Positions 1-11,765 of a stretch of DNA of 64,000 nucleotides are shown piece by piece. How positions within the stretch are numbered: the stretch's first letter is position 1; every line of letters starts with the position of its first letter. The notes under the pieces were generated by a model that saw nothing but the letters and a program-made list of their open reading frames with translations, was not told the DNA's origin and ran no database searches. This DNA comes from Mytilus edulis (Eukaryota; Mollusca; Bivalvia; Mytilida; Mytilidae). A program made the translations under genes and the position numbers. The stretch covers positions 16,233,607 through 16,297,606 of the forward strand of contig NC_092357.1 in assembly GCF_963676685.1 (NCBI RefSeq), written 5' to 3'.

Positions 1-177
1 TTTGCACATTGGTGTACAGATTCATGATAAAGACACTGTTTTACATATTTTGACCAGGAGACATTCAATATATCAGACAGAGCAATAAAAAACAAACATT
101 TTGGTATGAAACATTCTGTTATTGTTGTTTGAAATATATTTTTAATTATTTTTTTTCTGTTTGTATAAAATATAGTT

Positions 178-1065
178 ATGATGAACCTTAAAACATATGA
201 CTTTTCTACACTTTACACAAGTATTCCCCATTCTAATCTAAAAGACAAATCAAACGAGTGGGTATTGCTTTGTTTCATAAAAAAGGATGGCAAACGTTGA
301 TACAACTATCTTGTCTTGGTGAGGGATAAATCCTACTTTGTAAAGAATCATACAAACAAAAAAATTTGAAACTGACATTATCAAGATGCTTGATTTCCTT
401 ATTGACAACATATTTGTTACATTTGGAGGACGTGTTTTTCAACAGACTGTCGGAATTCTAAATGGAACAAATAGTGCCTCTCTTCTTGTCGACCTTTTTC
501 TTTATTATTACGAAGCTGACTTCATACAGGAGAAAGATAGAAATTTACAATATCCTTTAACTTTACGTTCCGCTATATAGATGATGTTTTCTCACTAAAT
601 AATACAAAATTTGGTGACTATGTTGAACGAATCCCATCGAACTAGAGATCAAAAAGACTACAGATACAGTTCATCTGCCTCATATCTTCACTTAAACTTT
701 CATCTTGAAATTGACAATGAGGATCGGTTGATAACAAAATTTTACTACAAAAAAAATGATTTCAGCTTCCAAATTGTAAACTTTCAATTTATATGTAGCA
801 ACATTCCAGCAGCGCCTGCATACGTAGTATATATCTCCCAATTGAAACGATATTCCCGTGCTTGTATTTCCTATTATAGTTGCATTGATAGAGGGTTGCT
901 GCCCATAATTAATGCATTAAGCTAAGATTTCCAAATGGTGAAGTTTAAATTATCCCTTCGTAAATTATTCGGACGCCATCACGAGTTGGTTGACCGTTAT
1001 TGAATAACCGTTTCACAGATGATATCGGATATGTTCCTTATTTCGTAACCACAATACCCTTCTCT
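178..1065 (+). pseudogene. Decayed Penelope-like reverse transcriptase fragment
   Basis: Broken reverse transcriptase. Pieces in different frames read LKTYDFSTLYTSIPH (about 186-230), then FVTFGGRVFQQTVGILNGTN...LLVDLFLYYYEADFIQ (about 413-530), then a downstream part ending with residues like VNFQFICSNIPAAPAYVVYISQL (about 775-845) and KLSLRKLFGRHHELVDRY (about 944-1000). The DFSTLYTSIPH and QQTVG blocks fit the finger/palm motifs of Penelope-like or related non-LTR reverse transcriptases; the family assignment is from memory of bivalve sequences and is uncertain. Stops and frameshifts separate the pieces and the YxDD region has a break near 575, so no protein can be made. It is followed directly by the family's dispersed 3' repeat. 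Confidence 0.6.
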
Positions 1066-1540
1066 TTTAACGAATGTGACATACCGAATTAGACTATTAA
1101 CCGGATTTGTAATAACATAAGCAACACGACGGGTGCAACATGTGGAGCAGGATCGGCTTACACTTCCGGAGTACCTGAGATCACCCCCAGTTTTGGTGAG
1201 GTTGTTTTGCTTAGTCGTTAGTTGTCTTTAATGTGTTTTGTGTACTATCATTTGTCTGTTTGTCTACTTTTTAGCCATGGCGTTGTCAGGTTATTTTTAA
1301 TAGTTTTGGCTGTCCCTCTGGTATCTTTCTCTCCTCTTTAAGGCCCTTGGTTTTCTCGTTTGAATTGCTTTACATTTGTCATTTCGGGGCCTTTTATAGC
1401 TGACTATGTGGTTTGGATTTTGCTCATTGTTGAAGTCCGTATGGTGACCAATAGTTGTTATTTTCTGTGTTATTAATGTCTCTCGTGAAGAGTTGTCTTA
1501 TTCGCAATTAAACCAGATCTTCTTTTCGACAAGCCTTGGA
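1066..1540 (+). repeat. 3' non-coding part of the Penelope-like family (dispersed repeat)
   Basis: Follows the RT fragment without a clear break. Two blocks recur elsewhere in the window in reverse: the part around CATAAGCAACACGACGGG and GAGATCACCCCCAGTTTTGG recurs at about 11,510-11,765, 10,500-10,745 and 15,120-15,245, and the part around TTTCGGGGCCTTTTATAGCT with GTTGTCTTATTCGCAATTAA recurs at 22,470-22,640 and 47,605-47,715. I treat all of these as one family or two linked ones. Confidence 0.6.
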
Positions 1541-1769
1541 CATTTAACCTGTTGTTCATTGGCTAAGAGTGGTGGTCAAATACCCTTTGATCATATCAAT
1601 AAAAAAAACTACAACTGTAACGTCGGGTGCCAATTGGACAAATTCCAAATGAACCCGGGCCAGAAATGAAAAGTTTGTCCAAAAGCTTGCAACTCTAAAT
1701 ATCAATCAACGAAAGTCCAGAAAAAAAGCAAACTCTGATCAACAGTATACACTTGCTATGATCTAGACT

Positions 1770-1960
1770 TGGGGTAATTGTAATTGTAATCGTTAATCAG
1801 CTGTAATTGATTACAATATTTCAAGTAATCATTGTAATCATTATTCAGCCTAATATTTGGTTACATGTACATTAATTTAATCAATTACTTTTCAAAATAC
1901 CATGTAATCCTGATTTCTTTATGATTACATTCTGATTACAATACAAATGATCTTAAACTC
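1770..1960. repeat. GTAAT/ATTAC-rich degenerate repeat
   Basis: Dense run of GTAATT, GTAATC and their complements (for example TAATTGTAATTGTAATCGTTAATC and TAATTGATTACAAT in short overlapping pieces) over about 190 bases. It looks like a decayed simple repeat. The surrounding 1,541-2,205 has no gene I can support. Confidence 0.5.
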
Positions 1961-2205
1961 TATTTATGGTCAATTAATGGTTTGTTTTGATGTTGATATT
2001 CTTATTTAATAAATATTTAAAATAGTTTGGTTTACTTTATAAATCATGTGCGTTGATTTGTATACTTCAGTCAAAATTACAGTATTAAATGAGTATTGAA
2101 AAGTCATCATTAGCCTAAGAAGAGACATATAATATAGTCCTCTGTGTGGTATGTTTTGTATATGTTTGCCTTTGCAATCTTTTACTTGCTGACTGTTCTC
2201 TCATT

Positions 2206-2420
2206 CATATGAGGCAGAATTCCTACAACAGCTTCTTCGGAAGAATGTAAAGAAGATAGCGTTATCCGTTAACTTCATGTTTAGCTATTTAAACAATATT
2301 CTCTTACCAAATAATAGGTTTAGTGACTATGTTGATCGCGTCAATTCAACCAATCCTTAAAAAAAAGAATACCATGTGCACTTATACCGTAAGTCTGCTT
2401 AAGAATTTGACTTACCCAAA
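2206..2420 (+). pseudogene. Second fragment of the same reverse transcriptase family
   Basis: The plus strand reads EAEFLQQLLRKN, then ALSVNFMFSYLNNILLPNN, then RFSDYVDRVNSTN, with a stop soon after. This matches the part of the family RT that surrounds the catalytic Tyr-x-Asp-Asp, here changed to YLNN, so the copy is catalytically dead. It is a separate, shorter copy of the RT type seen at 178-1065. Confidence 0.5.
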
Positions 2421-2862
2421 TCCATTGAAATCACTCGTAATATTTCCAATGACTCCAGATTACCTTCGTTATACAAATAAAGATAAATTGTAAGACAAAC
2501 TAAATACTAATCATAATAAAAAACAACAAATAGTAAGTTTGAATTTTTGGCAATTTTTTGTCATGGATTTATAAGGACAGTTCAACTATTCATCAACCGG
2601 CCTATGAATTTGCATTCATCGACAATGTCTCATTAATGTCCAAGATAAAAACATTGAAGGGCAACCATCATATGTTTTCTCCAAATGGCAACTGGGCTAC
2701 CAGACGCCAACTGTAATAAATTCAGCCAAATGCTAACAAACTTATTTGTATGCATCGCCAACAAAATTTATCAATCCATGACAAAAAAATAATTTTAACA
2801 CACGACCTAAGTCTGAACAAACATATCAATTTAAACAAAGTTCAACAACAAAACATTAGTTC

Positions 2863-2998
2863 AACGAAGTATATCAACTATACTATACAACAGTTCAACG
2901 AAGTATATCAACTATGCTATACAACAGTTCAACGAAGTAAAACAACTATACTAACAACAGTTCAACGAAGTAATCAACTTTACTATACAACAGTATAA
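2863..2998. repeat. Tandem repeat, about 32 bp x 4
   Basis: Four units of the type GTTCAACGAAGTATATCAAC followed by TATACTATACAACA, with small length differences. A short plus-strand open frame here is only the repeat read through. The array lies just outside the 3' end of the minus-strand Ngaro-like element, so it may belong to that element's terminal repeats; that link is an inference. Confidence 0.75.
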
Positions 2999-3189
2999 AC
3001 AACTTGCGCAAAAACAAAAATTTATTCAACTATGTATTTACAACTAACAACAAAACTGTTGTATCTTCAACAGAGCTTTCAATTTGATTCATGCGTTTAA
3101 CAACTGAATAAATTATTCAACTGACATACAACTTCATGAGTCCATGCACGATGGCTTACAACATAGAACAGTTTAAAGTTCATCTGGAT

Positions 3190-3700
3190 ATAAAAATCTG
3201 TTTGGATACTTAATGAACAACTCTAATGCTGACTGAATAGCATTTATAAAAATGTCATTGCCAATATATGACAAATGTACGCCATCATCAGCGAAAAGAG
3301 TTGGATGGATATCATCAAAATCAGTATGTTTAATAGCCATGCCCCAAACTTTGTGTAGGTAAGATCTAACACCCCTATTTACACGGGCCTAGATCGTTCT
3401 ATTGCCTTTTTATTCATGGCATTCCTCTACATTCGTCTTGGCAAAATGTATGACCAAATAACAGTTGAGTTTGGTAACGATGACATTAACTGACGTAAAG
3501 TGTCCTTAATATTGTATAAAAGTTTACCATTTTGAATGTTACATAAAGCATTACCACCGCAATGAATAAGAATAATTGAAGGTTGCGATCTCCAATTCAA
3601 CAATGCAGTTATAATTGAAGGAACCATATGCCATAACATTCCTGAATGACCTATCCGCACAATTCTGTAACCAAGTTTTCCAGACCCAGATCAATACCAG
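3190..3700 (-). pseudogene. Ngaro-like SGNH-hydrolase domain
   Basis: One frame (3,427-3,660) reads GHSGMLWHMVPSII, then PSIILIHCGGNAL, where CGGN matches SGNH block III (GxND) with the usual Asp lost. Another frame (about 3,188-3,310) gives DDIHPTLFADDGVHLSYIGN, the DxxH block V. SGNH domains of this kind occur at the C-terminal end of Ngaro-like elements; their role in transposition is not settled. It is broken by a frameshift and stops. Confidence 0.6.
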
Positions 3701-3778
3701 TTGCTCTAGTTTGAGTGTGTTCAGATGCCTTTTTTACCAAAGGTTTTGAAAATTTTATCATAACAAACAGCTGATTTT

Positions 3779-4286
3779 TTACATGGTCAATATAAACATC
3801 CCGCCTATGTAAAACATGCTCTTGCATAACATCGTTGTAATGGCAAATTTACTAACACGTAAAAATGCAGCAAAAGCTAGGTTAAATGCTGTTTGAAACA
3901 ATATTGTTTCATATCTTGAAGAGCACACGTAGTTCAAAGCCACATTTAATCTAATCAAAATATCAATAGTCAAAGGTTCCCGAAGATCTTTAGACTTGTA
4001 AAGTCTATCACAACCACCCAAAAGTTTCTGAATGATAAAAGATTTAGTTAAATCTTTATTCCCTTGAATTTTTAATTTGTAACTTATTCCAGATATACAA
4101 TGTATATGATATAATCGTAGATGATGAATAATGATTAAGTGACAAAAAAACAATATAACGAATAATTTGTCTGATACTTGGTGGCCAACTAAGGGGAATA
4201 GAATATTCCTCCCTGAACATATTGAACGAATGCAATGCATTTTCATTAACATTTCTGGTACTTTGAGAAATTGAATAATTCAACAA
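3779..4286 (-). pseudogene. Ngaro-like tyrosine recombinase (partial)
   Basis: The first frame (4,056-4,286) has the N-terminal SAM-like part, with SWPPSIRQIIRYIVFLS and a second helical stretch. A frameshift leads to the frame with EPLTIDILIRLNVAL and AFNLAFAAFLRVSKFA; the Arg of LRVSK corresponds to the first catalytic Arg of tyrosine recombinases. I do not see a clean HxxR...Y box, so the C-terminal catalytic part is decayed. Confidence 0.55.
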
Positions 4287-4297
4287 TTTTGAAGCTT

Positions 4298-5640
4298 CTA
4301 CATCAAAAGATCTAAGAATTCTTGTGGAATAGTCTGTGGCGTCGGGTCGGCATTGCTCGTTACTTCTCTGAACTTCTTCATCTGTCCACGAGATAAAGCA
4401 TCAGCAATAAAATTGTCTTTTGAAAAAATATGCAACGCTTTAAATTGAAAATTGAATAATAATGTCCACAAAACTATTTTTCTCAACAAAAACATAACCC
4501 TGTCATTTTTTGAAGATTTTGAATTTAAAATTGTAACAACAGCCATATCATCACAATGAAAAATTTTCTTCTTATTCGTAAACCTTTATTTCCATAAATA
4601 GATGGCCAAAGCAAAAGGTATTATTTCCAAATAGGTAATGTCACTTAATAAAACTTTGCTCCAATTATATGGCCATTGTAAAATTGCCCATGACCCATTT
4701 AAATAAGCTGCACAACCCAGTGAATGACCACCTTCACTGTCTGTATACAAATGTAAATCAGCATTTGAAACCCAGTCTAAATCTTGGATATTTGTATAGC
4801 CATCAAATTCTTTTAGAAAATATTGCCACATTTGCAAATCATCTCGTATTCCTTTGGTCAATCTTAATAAATGATGAGGTTTTTTGAACATTTTTAAAAG
4901 AGCCATATAAACGCCTCAAAAATGCTCATTCATTTGCTATAGGAACTTCCAAGCTTGAACAAACATTTTCAAAATGCAGTCATAAGAAAAAGACATCTTT
5001 ATTAGCTTCTCCAACAAATATAAAATCATCAAGATAATGATCAAAATTTTCAGAATGCGTTTTATTTTGAACTGACCAATGTAAAAAGGTTGAAAATTTT
5101 TCAAATGTAGCACAACTAATAGAACATCCATGGGCATTGTTTTTGGATATAGTAAAGACCATTTAGTTTGATGCCAAGTAAATCAAAATCACCAGGATAA
5201 CATTTAAGTAAGGAAATGCTGATTTAATATCCATTTTAGCCATTAAAGCCGATTTCCCCATTCGTTTAACAATTTTGACTGCATTGTCAAATGATGAATA
5301 AGTGACCTTGGTAAACTGAGTATCAATAAAATCATTGATACTTTCATTCGGTGGGTAAGACAAATGAGTTATCAATCTAAGTCCACCAGTTTTCTTAGGA
5401 ACAAAACCAATAGAGGGCATCGAATATTTGAAATAGGTTTATGTTTGCATGGGCCTGCCGTTCGACCTAATGATATCTCATTATTCAACTTCTTTTGAGC
5501 TTCAATAGGGTTTTTCAAAACAGACAACAAATTTCTATATTCACATGAATGTCTAGGACCTTCGTAATGAATTTTAAAACCATATTTAAATCCATTCAAA
5601 AGTTCAACAGCCCTTTGCTTATCATGATATAGTTCCCGAA
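4298..5640 (-). pseudogene. Ngaro-like reverse transcriptase and RNase H
   Basis: Several overlapping frames make one decayed RT-RH. Visible: IGFVPKKTGGLRLITHLSYP (RT finger), KMDIKSAF (first catalytic Asp block), HYLDDFIFVG (catalytic YxDD, about 5,010-5,040), then RNase H with DLHLYTDSEGG and HIFSKDNFIADALSRG near its end. At least three frameshifts occur (near 5,420, 5,160 and 4,910). The RT resembles DIRS-type RTs; the retroviral-type DDE integrase is absent. Confidence 0.7.
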
Positions 5641-5777
5641 GCTTAGAGAGTTCATTTACATTAACCGGAGATTTTCCTAGGGCCCAAATATTAAACTGGT
5701 CTGGATGTAGTTCTGAAAAATTGTAAATTATCTCTTGTTAAAACCACCTTTTGGGTTTTGTCTATTATCAGAGTTGT

Positions 5778-6296
5778 TTACCAAAGGTGTAATGTTATTT
5801 CTCTTAAACCTAGATGGACCAGTATTACCTTCATTGTCCATAAAGCGATGACATCGTAAAGCAGGGTGATTAAAACCACATTTGAGACATGCATGTCTGT
5901 ATTGGCAATTGCGTTTATTACAAAAACTTTTAAAATTAAAATCATAACATTTATAACCAATCCCGTTGTTACTCTCAAACGAAATTGGTGGTCATAAGAA
6001 TACCATGTGCCAATGGTGTTTTTATTTGTTTTACTGTTGAAATTGTTGCGATGCATAAGGGACAAATCAATATATTCAAAATTCCAAATCTTATCCTTAA
6101 GCTTTTGACTTATAAATATATCAACCTCATTAAAACCAGGCATCATTAGAGGTTCATCAAAAACTTCAATAACCTCACCTAAGTCACCTTCATCAACCCT
6201 CCGTCTTCTTACTTCAGGGGCATCTTCATCAACCTCAACTTGGGGACGCATTCTCTCATTCCTAACTGGTGGTTGCTGTTGTTCCCTAGGAGCCAT
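5778..6296 (-). pseudogene. Ngaro-like ORF1 (Gag-like, zinc knuckle)
   Basis: Starts with MAPREQQQPPVRNERMRPQ, with further Arg/Glu/Asp-rich sequence. After about residue 90 the frame shifts: the continuation in another frame (about 5,870-5,960) gives CNKRNCQYRHACLKCGFNHP, containing a C-x-x-C-x4-H pattern and further Cys/His, i.e. a nucleic-acid-binding zinc knuckle. The annotated frame past the shift is noise. It lies immediately upstream of the RT module. Confidence 0.6.
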
Positions 6297-6300
6297 TCTT

Positions 6301-6800
6301 AGACGAAGTTCTTGCCCTCCTCTAACCGGGTCCTGCCGCCGACGCCTGACTCTACTCCTGGTATTGTTATAAACTATTATAATTATAAAAACAGATTAGA
6401 TACATACATCAAGTATTAAAAGCCCTAATCATATTTCAAAATATAAATTCAGGTTCTTATTCAATCATTCAATTTAGATTAAAAAAAATACCACATATAA
6501 CCCACTACGTTGTCTTCAATAAACTTAATACATTTGAATGCATTAAACAACTGAAGTTGGTGAGTAAACACAATTAAACAAGTGCAATGTTCTTTTTAAC
6601 AAATAAAACATCGTTATAAATGGCAAGTTAAATCACCAAGCTTATTTAATTATCCGCAAATTAATAACTTATAAAAGATGAACGTGTATCAAATCAAACA
6701 TTAGCGGACATGTAAATGTTAATACGGCTAACACTACAAACATGTAATTATCTGTTTAATGTCATACATTACAATCAAAACAAATATATCACCTGTATTA
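6301..6800. other. AT-rich stretch, no gene seen
   Basis: Lies between the right end of the Ngaro-like element and the foldback element. It is AT-rich with no supported coding frame; part of it may be the 5' untranslated or terminal repeat of the Ngaro-like element. Confidence 0.5.
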
Positions 6801-7066
6801 CAGCACGTTTCATTCAGTATGTAGCTAATGGTAATATCTTTGGTTAGCTTGCTTGTTAGCTGAACCGTGAAGTCATTGTTAGGTAAGGTAAACTCCCTCC
6901 TTTTAAAGTAGCTTAGTCCTACAGAGAGATAGATTTCTTATCTGTTTGACTAGTCTACTATTAAAGGAGGGAAGTTTACCTTACCTAACAATGACTTCAC
7001 GGTTCAGCTTACAAGCAAGCTAACCAAAGATATTATCATTAGCTACATACTGACTGAAATGTGCTG
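6801..7066. mobile_element. 266-bp foldback MITE flanked by TA
   Basis: Two arms of about 110-125 bp are near-perfect inverted copies (left 6,801-6,927, right 6,948-7,066) around a short centre. Shared landmarks are AGCTGAACCGTGAAGTCATT and TGTTAGGTAAGGTAAACT, read on the plus strand at left and on the minus strand at right. TA dinucleotides flank CAGCAC...GTGCTG at both ends (6,799-6,800 and 7,067-7,068), which would fit a Tc1/mariner-type MITE. The element has no coding capacity. Confidence 0.7.
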
Positions 7067-7479
7067 TAAAGCATTTTAATTTTAATGCTATTCAATGATT
7101 AATATATGTGTGCACAAATATAACTATTAAATAATAGTCTACTCTGTATAAATGCTATCCAAGAACGCGATACATTGAATTAGAATCAAACTATTGCAAG
7201 AACAACTTTCAAATAAAATAAAATTATTCGTCACAAATTACAGAAATAAAATCACTGCAATAACTATATCTATTTATCACTAAAACATATGTACTTATCT
7301 TATGTCTGAATCAGCCTATCCTTTTGTGTTCCTTCAGTTCAAATCACGCAATGAACAATTCACGAAAAGCATGCAATTTTATACCAAATAAAAGCGGGAA
7401 AACCGCTTATGAAATTATGTAGGTAAATGAAAGACGCTCAAGTCCTTCAAAATTAAAGAAAAGATAACTCAAGTTTAGC

Positions 7480-8300
7480 AGACGATAATCTTAATTTATG
7501 GTGCAGAAGTTTGGGGTTTTGAAAATTGTAATATTATAGAAAACTTGCATATGCAATTTTGTAAAATAATTTTGAATGTTAAAAAAAGTACTGCTCATTG
7601 TATGATTTATGGAGAATTGGGTAGAATACCATTACATATTCTTATTAAAGCTAGAATGGTTGGTTTCTGGCAACGTATCATGTGTGATAAAAGAGAGAAA
7701 AAATTCATATACACTGTATTCTATATTGTATCAGCTTAGTAAAAGGGGTATCTACCACTCTAAATGGTTGTTAGAAATTAAAAGTACTTTATATGAATGT
7801 GGATTTAATTTGATGTGGGATAATCAAACAATTGCTAAATCTGATAATATTAGTAAGAATGTCAAGAAATGTTTAAGTGATAAATTTATGTTGAACTGGA
7901 GTAATAATGTTATGAATTCTGCAAAATGTCTTAATTACAGAATATACAAGTCTGATTTTTGTTTTGAGAAATATTAAACTGTGTTACCATCTAATCTAAG
8001 AATGTATTTATGTAAATTCCGTTGCCTTAGTAATAAATTGCCCATTGAAACGGGGAGATTTTTTAATATTGATAGATCTGAAAGACATTGTAATCTTTGT
8101 AATGCTAATGAACTTGGTGGTGAGTTCCATTACTTATTCAAATGTACCTTTTTCAACAATCTTAGAGCTAAATTTTTACCTTTAGATATATGTAAAAACC
8201 CAAATGTTTTAAAATTTAAAGAATTGATGAATACATCAGATTTATTCACACTTACTGGAATAGCAAAGTTTTGTAAAAGTGTTATTAAAACCTTTTAATA
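7480..8300 (+). pseudogene. 5'-truncated LINE ORF2, C-terminal end
   Basis: Two or three frames give the C-terminal end of a non-LTR ORF2: LSKRGIYHSKWLLEIKSTLY, then MWDNQTIAKSDN (7,609-7,977), then from 7,981 a run with LRMYLCKFRCLSNKLPIETG and CNLCNANELGGEFHYLFKC. The last is the C-x2-C-x9-H-x4-C zinc motif found near the end of many LINE ORF2 proteins. The frame ends in a stop at 8,298. The RT core is missing, as in typical 5' truncation, and the frame is broken near 7,735 and 7,978. The family is probably of the CR1/L2 or related group. Confidence 0.65.
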
Positions 8301-8429
8301 CATGTGCTTAATCATGTTACTATATTTTGTACTTCCTGTCAAATATCTGTATTAATTATATATACTATTATTGCACCTTTGTTAACCATGTTCTAATGTA
8401 AATATGTTCATACTTTTATAGTTTGTTAA

Positions 8430-8503
8430 AAAAATGTTGTACTCACATACCCCATGTGGGGGCTTTAGTGAAATAAAATGTCTTATGTCTTATGTCTTAT
8501 TTA
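8430..8503 (+). repeat. LINE 3' end with (GTCTTAT)n tail
   Basis: After a 3' untranslated part ending CCCCATGTGGGGGCTTTAG comes AATAAAAT and then three tandem GTCTTAT heptamers. A short 3' microsatellite tail instead of poly(A) is typical of several LINE clades and fixes the 3' end of the truncated element that starts near 7,480. Confidence 0.65.
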
Positions 8504-9900
8504 TTAAATTGATTTAATGCTTAATGATTAAATCTTATTAAAATTTTGTTAAAATAATTCAATACCTGCATATGCAGTACGCTTATATAAGTCCTGGATG
8601 ATACGATATTTTTGCGCATATGTTTCCTATCATACTTTCTTCGGTAGATGATTGCTGTTTACGACGACGATATTAGTGATGGTAATGTTGAAGTCAAATT
8701 ATTGACGAGTAGGTTGACCTTGATTGAGTATCCTCCAGGTTTTAGTGGGACTTGTGTTTCGTAGCCTGTAGTTTTCTATTTGCTTTAGTTTAAGGATAGA
8801 TATTTGACTTTCGTCGTTTAGTGGGTTTTTTTGCCCTGACTTTGTCAGTTTGTCTTCGACACCAGTCGTTTTGTTCATAAAAGTATAAATCCGTGGAAAA
8901 TTCTCATTCTGTTGTAGAACGTTCTAGAACTTTTGAATCAACTCGTTGTTTAGCGAATATGAGTCAAAGTTGCTGTCTTTGGCAAAACATTTCGCTCAAA
9001 TCTATCTTATGGGCAGTCAAAAACTGGAAATGAGATAAGTGTATTTGCACCATGATATCTCGTTGTGACTACGAGATGGGGAAATACAATAAGAGCACTG
9101 TTCCAATGCTTATAATTTAGTATGCGAGACGTACGTTTCATTTACATGATATTTATCAGTGGAGCTCGAATCAAAAACTTTGAAAGCCTAACCCGACATT
9201 AACAAAACTAAGAGGAAAATCTAAAAGTTGACTACAATGAGTCTAGACAACGTGCACACAAATGCTTGAGCCTAAAGAGTTGGACGTCATCATATTTGTC
9301 ACATTTCATTCTAGCACTGAATAATTCTGGATAATTATATCAATAGACATTAAATGTTATCTTAGTTTTATATAACCGACTTTATCAGTTATAAACTCTT
9401 ACCTGACTCATTTTCGTCATCGAGTTGTCTTCCATTCATGTTCAATCTGAAATGATACCAATTATCAAGTTTTTACAATGATAAAAAGTAAAATAACAAA
9501 AATACCGACCTCCAGGGGAAATTTAAAATTGAAAACAACTGTCATATTCCTCACTTTGTACATGCATTTCATATGTTGAAATAATGGCTGAAACCTGTTT
9601 TTATAGCTGGCCACACCTCTAACTTGTAAAATTCCAGTAAGTTAACAACAATATGTGAGCAAAACAAACATATAAATAGGTAAAAAATGAGGTACATCAG
9701 TCAACATTGAAATATAATCTTAATCACTGTAAAACAAATAACTGTTTTAACAAAGAAACACAAAGTGGCATATAGACAAAGTTCTTCAGCAAAAATAAAA
9801 GCCAAAAACTGAACTTACTTTTTCTGAATATTTTAAAATGTTATCAGACGGTATTTGTGTATAGGGGAGCTATAAACACATTGCCACTTTCTTCTGTTAT
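8504..9900. other. Intergenic, no gene seen
   Basis: AT-rich with no supported gene. About 8,690-8,890 (around CCAGGTTTTAGTGGGACTTG and GTAGTTTTCTATTTGC) faintly resembles the 3' repeat of the Penelope-like family in plus orientation. Confidence 0.4.
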
Positions 9901-9904
9901 GAGG

Positions 9905-10023
9905 TATCCAAGCAAAATAACACAAAATGGAGATGTGGTTTGATTGCCAATAACACCTATTCAAAAAAGATCTAAGGAAGTTGATGGTAGTAGTAGTAGA
10001 GTAGTTGTAGTAGTAGAAGTAGT
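9905..10023 (-). repeat. Dispersed-repeat scrap and GTA microsatellite
   Basis: About 9,915-9,970 contains GATGTGGTTTGATTGCCAAT, a short copy of the block also seen at 22,470 and 47,605. It is followed at 9,985-10,023 by an imperfect (GTA)n microsatellite. A minus-strand open frame here only reads the repeat. Confidence 0.5.
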
Positions 10024-10499
10024 CCGAATACAAAATGAAATGTATACCGTGTTTTTCCTTCTCTAAATGACGGGGGTATTTTCAAAATGATAAAAATATT
10101 TTACCCATTGAACTTTTAAACGGAAAGTTGTTTTCGGCGATTGACAAAACTACCGCAAACGTCAACAATGGCTTTAAGGTTGTGACAAGAACGCTACAAT
10201 ATGAAAGAATAGAAAATAACAGGGTGCAAAAACAATTGTGGAAAGTAAACGGATTCGATCATACAACATTGATTACAAAAATTAATTATGTGCAGAATAA
10301 AGAAATTATGTTATTGGATAAAACTTTGATAAAAAAAATCATTTGCATGAAAATTTCAAAGATAGGCAAACGTCATTTACAAATTTATTAATACAGCAAA
10401 AGGCCCGCATGACATGTTCAACTGAGACTCGATTTCACACATTTGTCTAATTTATTAGGCCTCGTTTTTTTATGTCTAATAAACCTTACTCCAATAATA

Positions 10500-10870
10500 T
10501 AATGATTATGAATAACAACCTTTGTGTGGATGTAATGAAAGTCCCCGTGACCAGTGTTATTTAAGAAGACAATAACAATCAAAACCCAGGAGTTAACAAA
10601 GACTAATAAAAACATGACATTTACATCAACAGGTACAAATAATAAATAAGAAACAACACGAACTCCACTAAAAACGGGAGTGAAATCAGGTGATCCGGAA
10701 GGGTCAGTATTTCCTGCACAGTACACATGCAGCCCCCTCGTGATATTTTCTTTGTTCAGTTCGGTAATGATGGAAGGTTATAATGACTGAGGAAGAATAT
10801 CACATATGATTTCTGACACACTTTTGTCATAATGGCCAATCAGCTCATGATGGCGACCGTAAAATTCTTG
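10500..10870 (-). repeat. Penelope-like family 3' repeat, minus copy
   Basis: The reverse strand reads ATCACCTGATTTCACTCCCG followed by TTTTTAGTGGAGTTCGTGTTG, the same block as about 1,170-1,215 in diverged form. A further scrap at about 10,845-10,870 (CTCATGATGGCGACCGTAAA) matches the RT end block GGACGCCATCACGAG in reverse. Confidence 0.5.
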
Positions 10871-11509
10871 AGTGATGATCTTAATTTGATTGATTCATAA
10901 TCCTGTCTTAGCAACTTTTGAGAAAGCAGTATTCCTCGTTCAACAAAATCAACGTACTTTTAGCTAGCTCTAGAGTAACGTATCACTTGAGACACATATA
11001 CGCCATATGCTGGTGCCGCTGGGATGTTGCTGCACAGAAATCGAAAGTTGACTATAGGAAAATAAAAATATCGCGCGTTTGTTATAAATTTGGGGTATTT
11101 AGCCTACCATCAGTAGTCATTTCGAGAAAAAAGGTCAAAATATGAATCCTTACATGGGACACACTTTCAATTGATTTTTCAATGCAAAATTTGAAAATGA
11201 AACTTTGAACTGATAAGCTGTAATTATCAGTCATCCCGCAGTTGTATCACTCTTCTCAGCTCTTATTAAAATTGCATACCACTGCTTTTTTTAACACGTT
11301 GACCAGAACTTTATTACCTTGACCTGGAAATATCAGCTACGTTATAATGTATAACCGACTTGATAAGCTTGACCAGAAGAACTTATCAAGTCATCTTCCG
11401 GTTTGCTGGTGAAACAAAGAAAACACTTGTTGCTACCAACATGACCAAGCAAAATACACAAATACGACCTGATAATTGGTACTTATAGAGATCGTGTACA
11501 AAAGAGGGA

Positions 11510-11765
11510 CAAAAGCAAACCGACAACGCCATACCTAACAAATAGAGACAAACAGATCAATTATAATATACAAGACACAACATAGAAAACTAAAGACTAC
11601 GCAAACGGAACCCAACCAAAACCTGGGATGAGCTCATGTGCTCTGGAATAGGAAGCAGATCCTAATCCACATATTGTACCTGTCATGTTGCTTATGTTAT
11701 TACAAATCCGGTAAATAGTCTAATTTGGTAGTAGGTCACATTCGTGTATAGCATATTAATCTATT
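11510..11765 (-). repeat. Penelope-like family 3' repeat, minus copy
   Basis: Reverse complement of about 1,070-1,300: it shares GACAACGCCAT, ATTACAAATCCGGT, AATAGTCTAATTTGGTA and GTCACATTCG. Divergence is moderate. Confidence 0.65.

Larger units (their letters stand above)
3190..6300 (-). mobile_element. Decayed Ngaro/DIRS-like tyrosine-recombinase retroelement
   Basis: Minus-strand order: basic/acidic ORF1 with a zinc knuckle, reverse transcriptase with YLDD, RNase H, tyrosine recombinase, then an SGNH-hydrolase-type domain. DIRS-order elements use a tyrosine recombinase instead of an integrase, and Ngaro-like members are known to carry SGNH domains, so the gene order supports this assignment. 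Frameshifts and stops break every module. I could not define the terminal repeats; the left one may include the tandem array at 2,863-2,998. Confidence 0.75.

Noticed and set aside
2750..2998. Protein-coding frame with repeated TVQRS units
   Set aside because: It is the 32-bp tandem repeat read through.
10128..10391. 87-residue plus-strand frame as a gene
   Set aside because: No family resemblance, no splice or promoter context, composition as in the surrounding AT-rich DNA.
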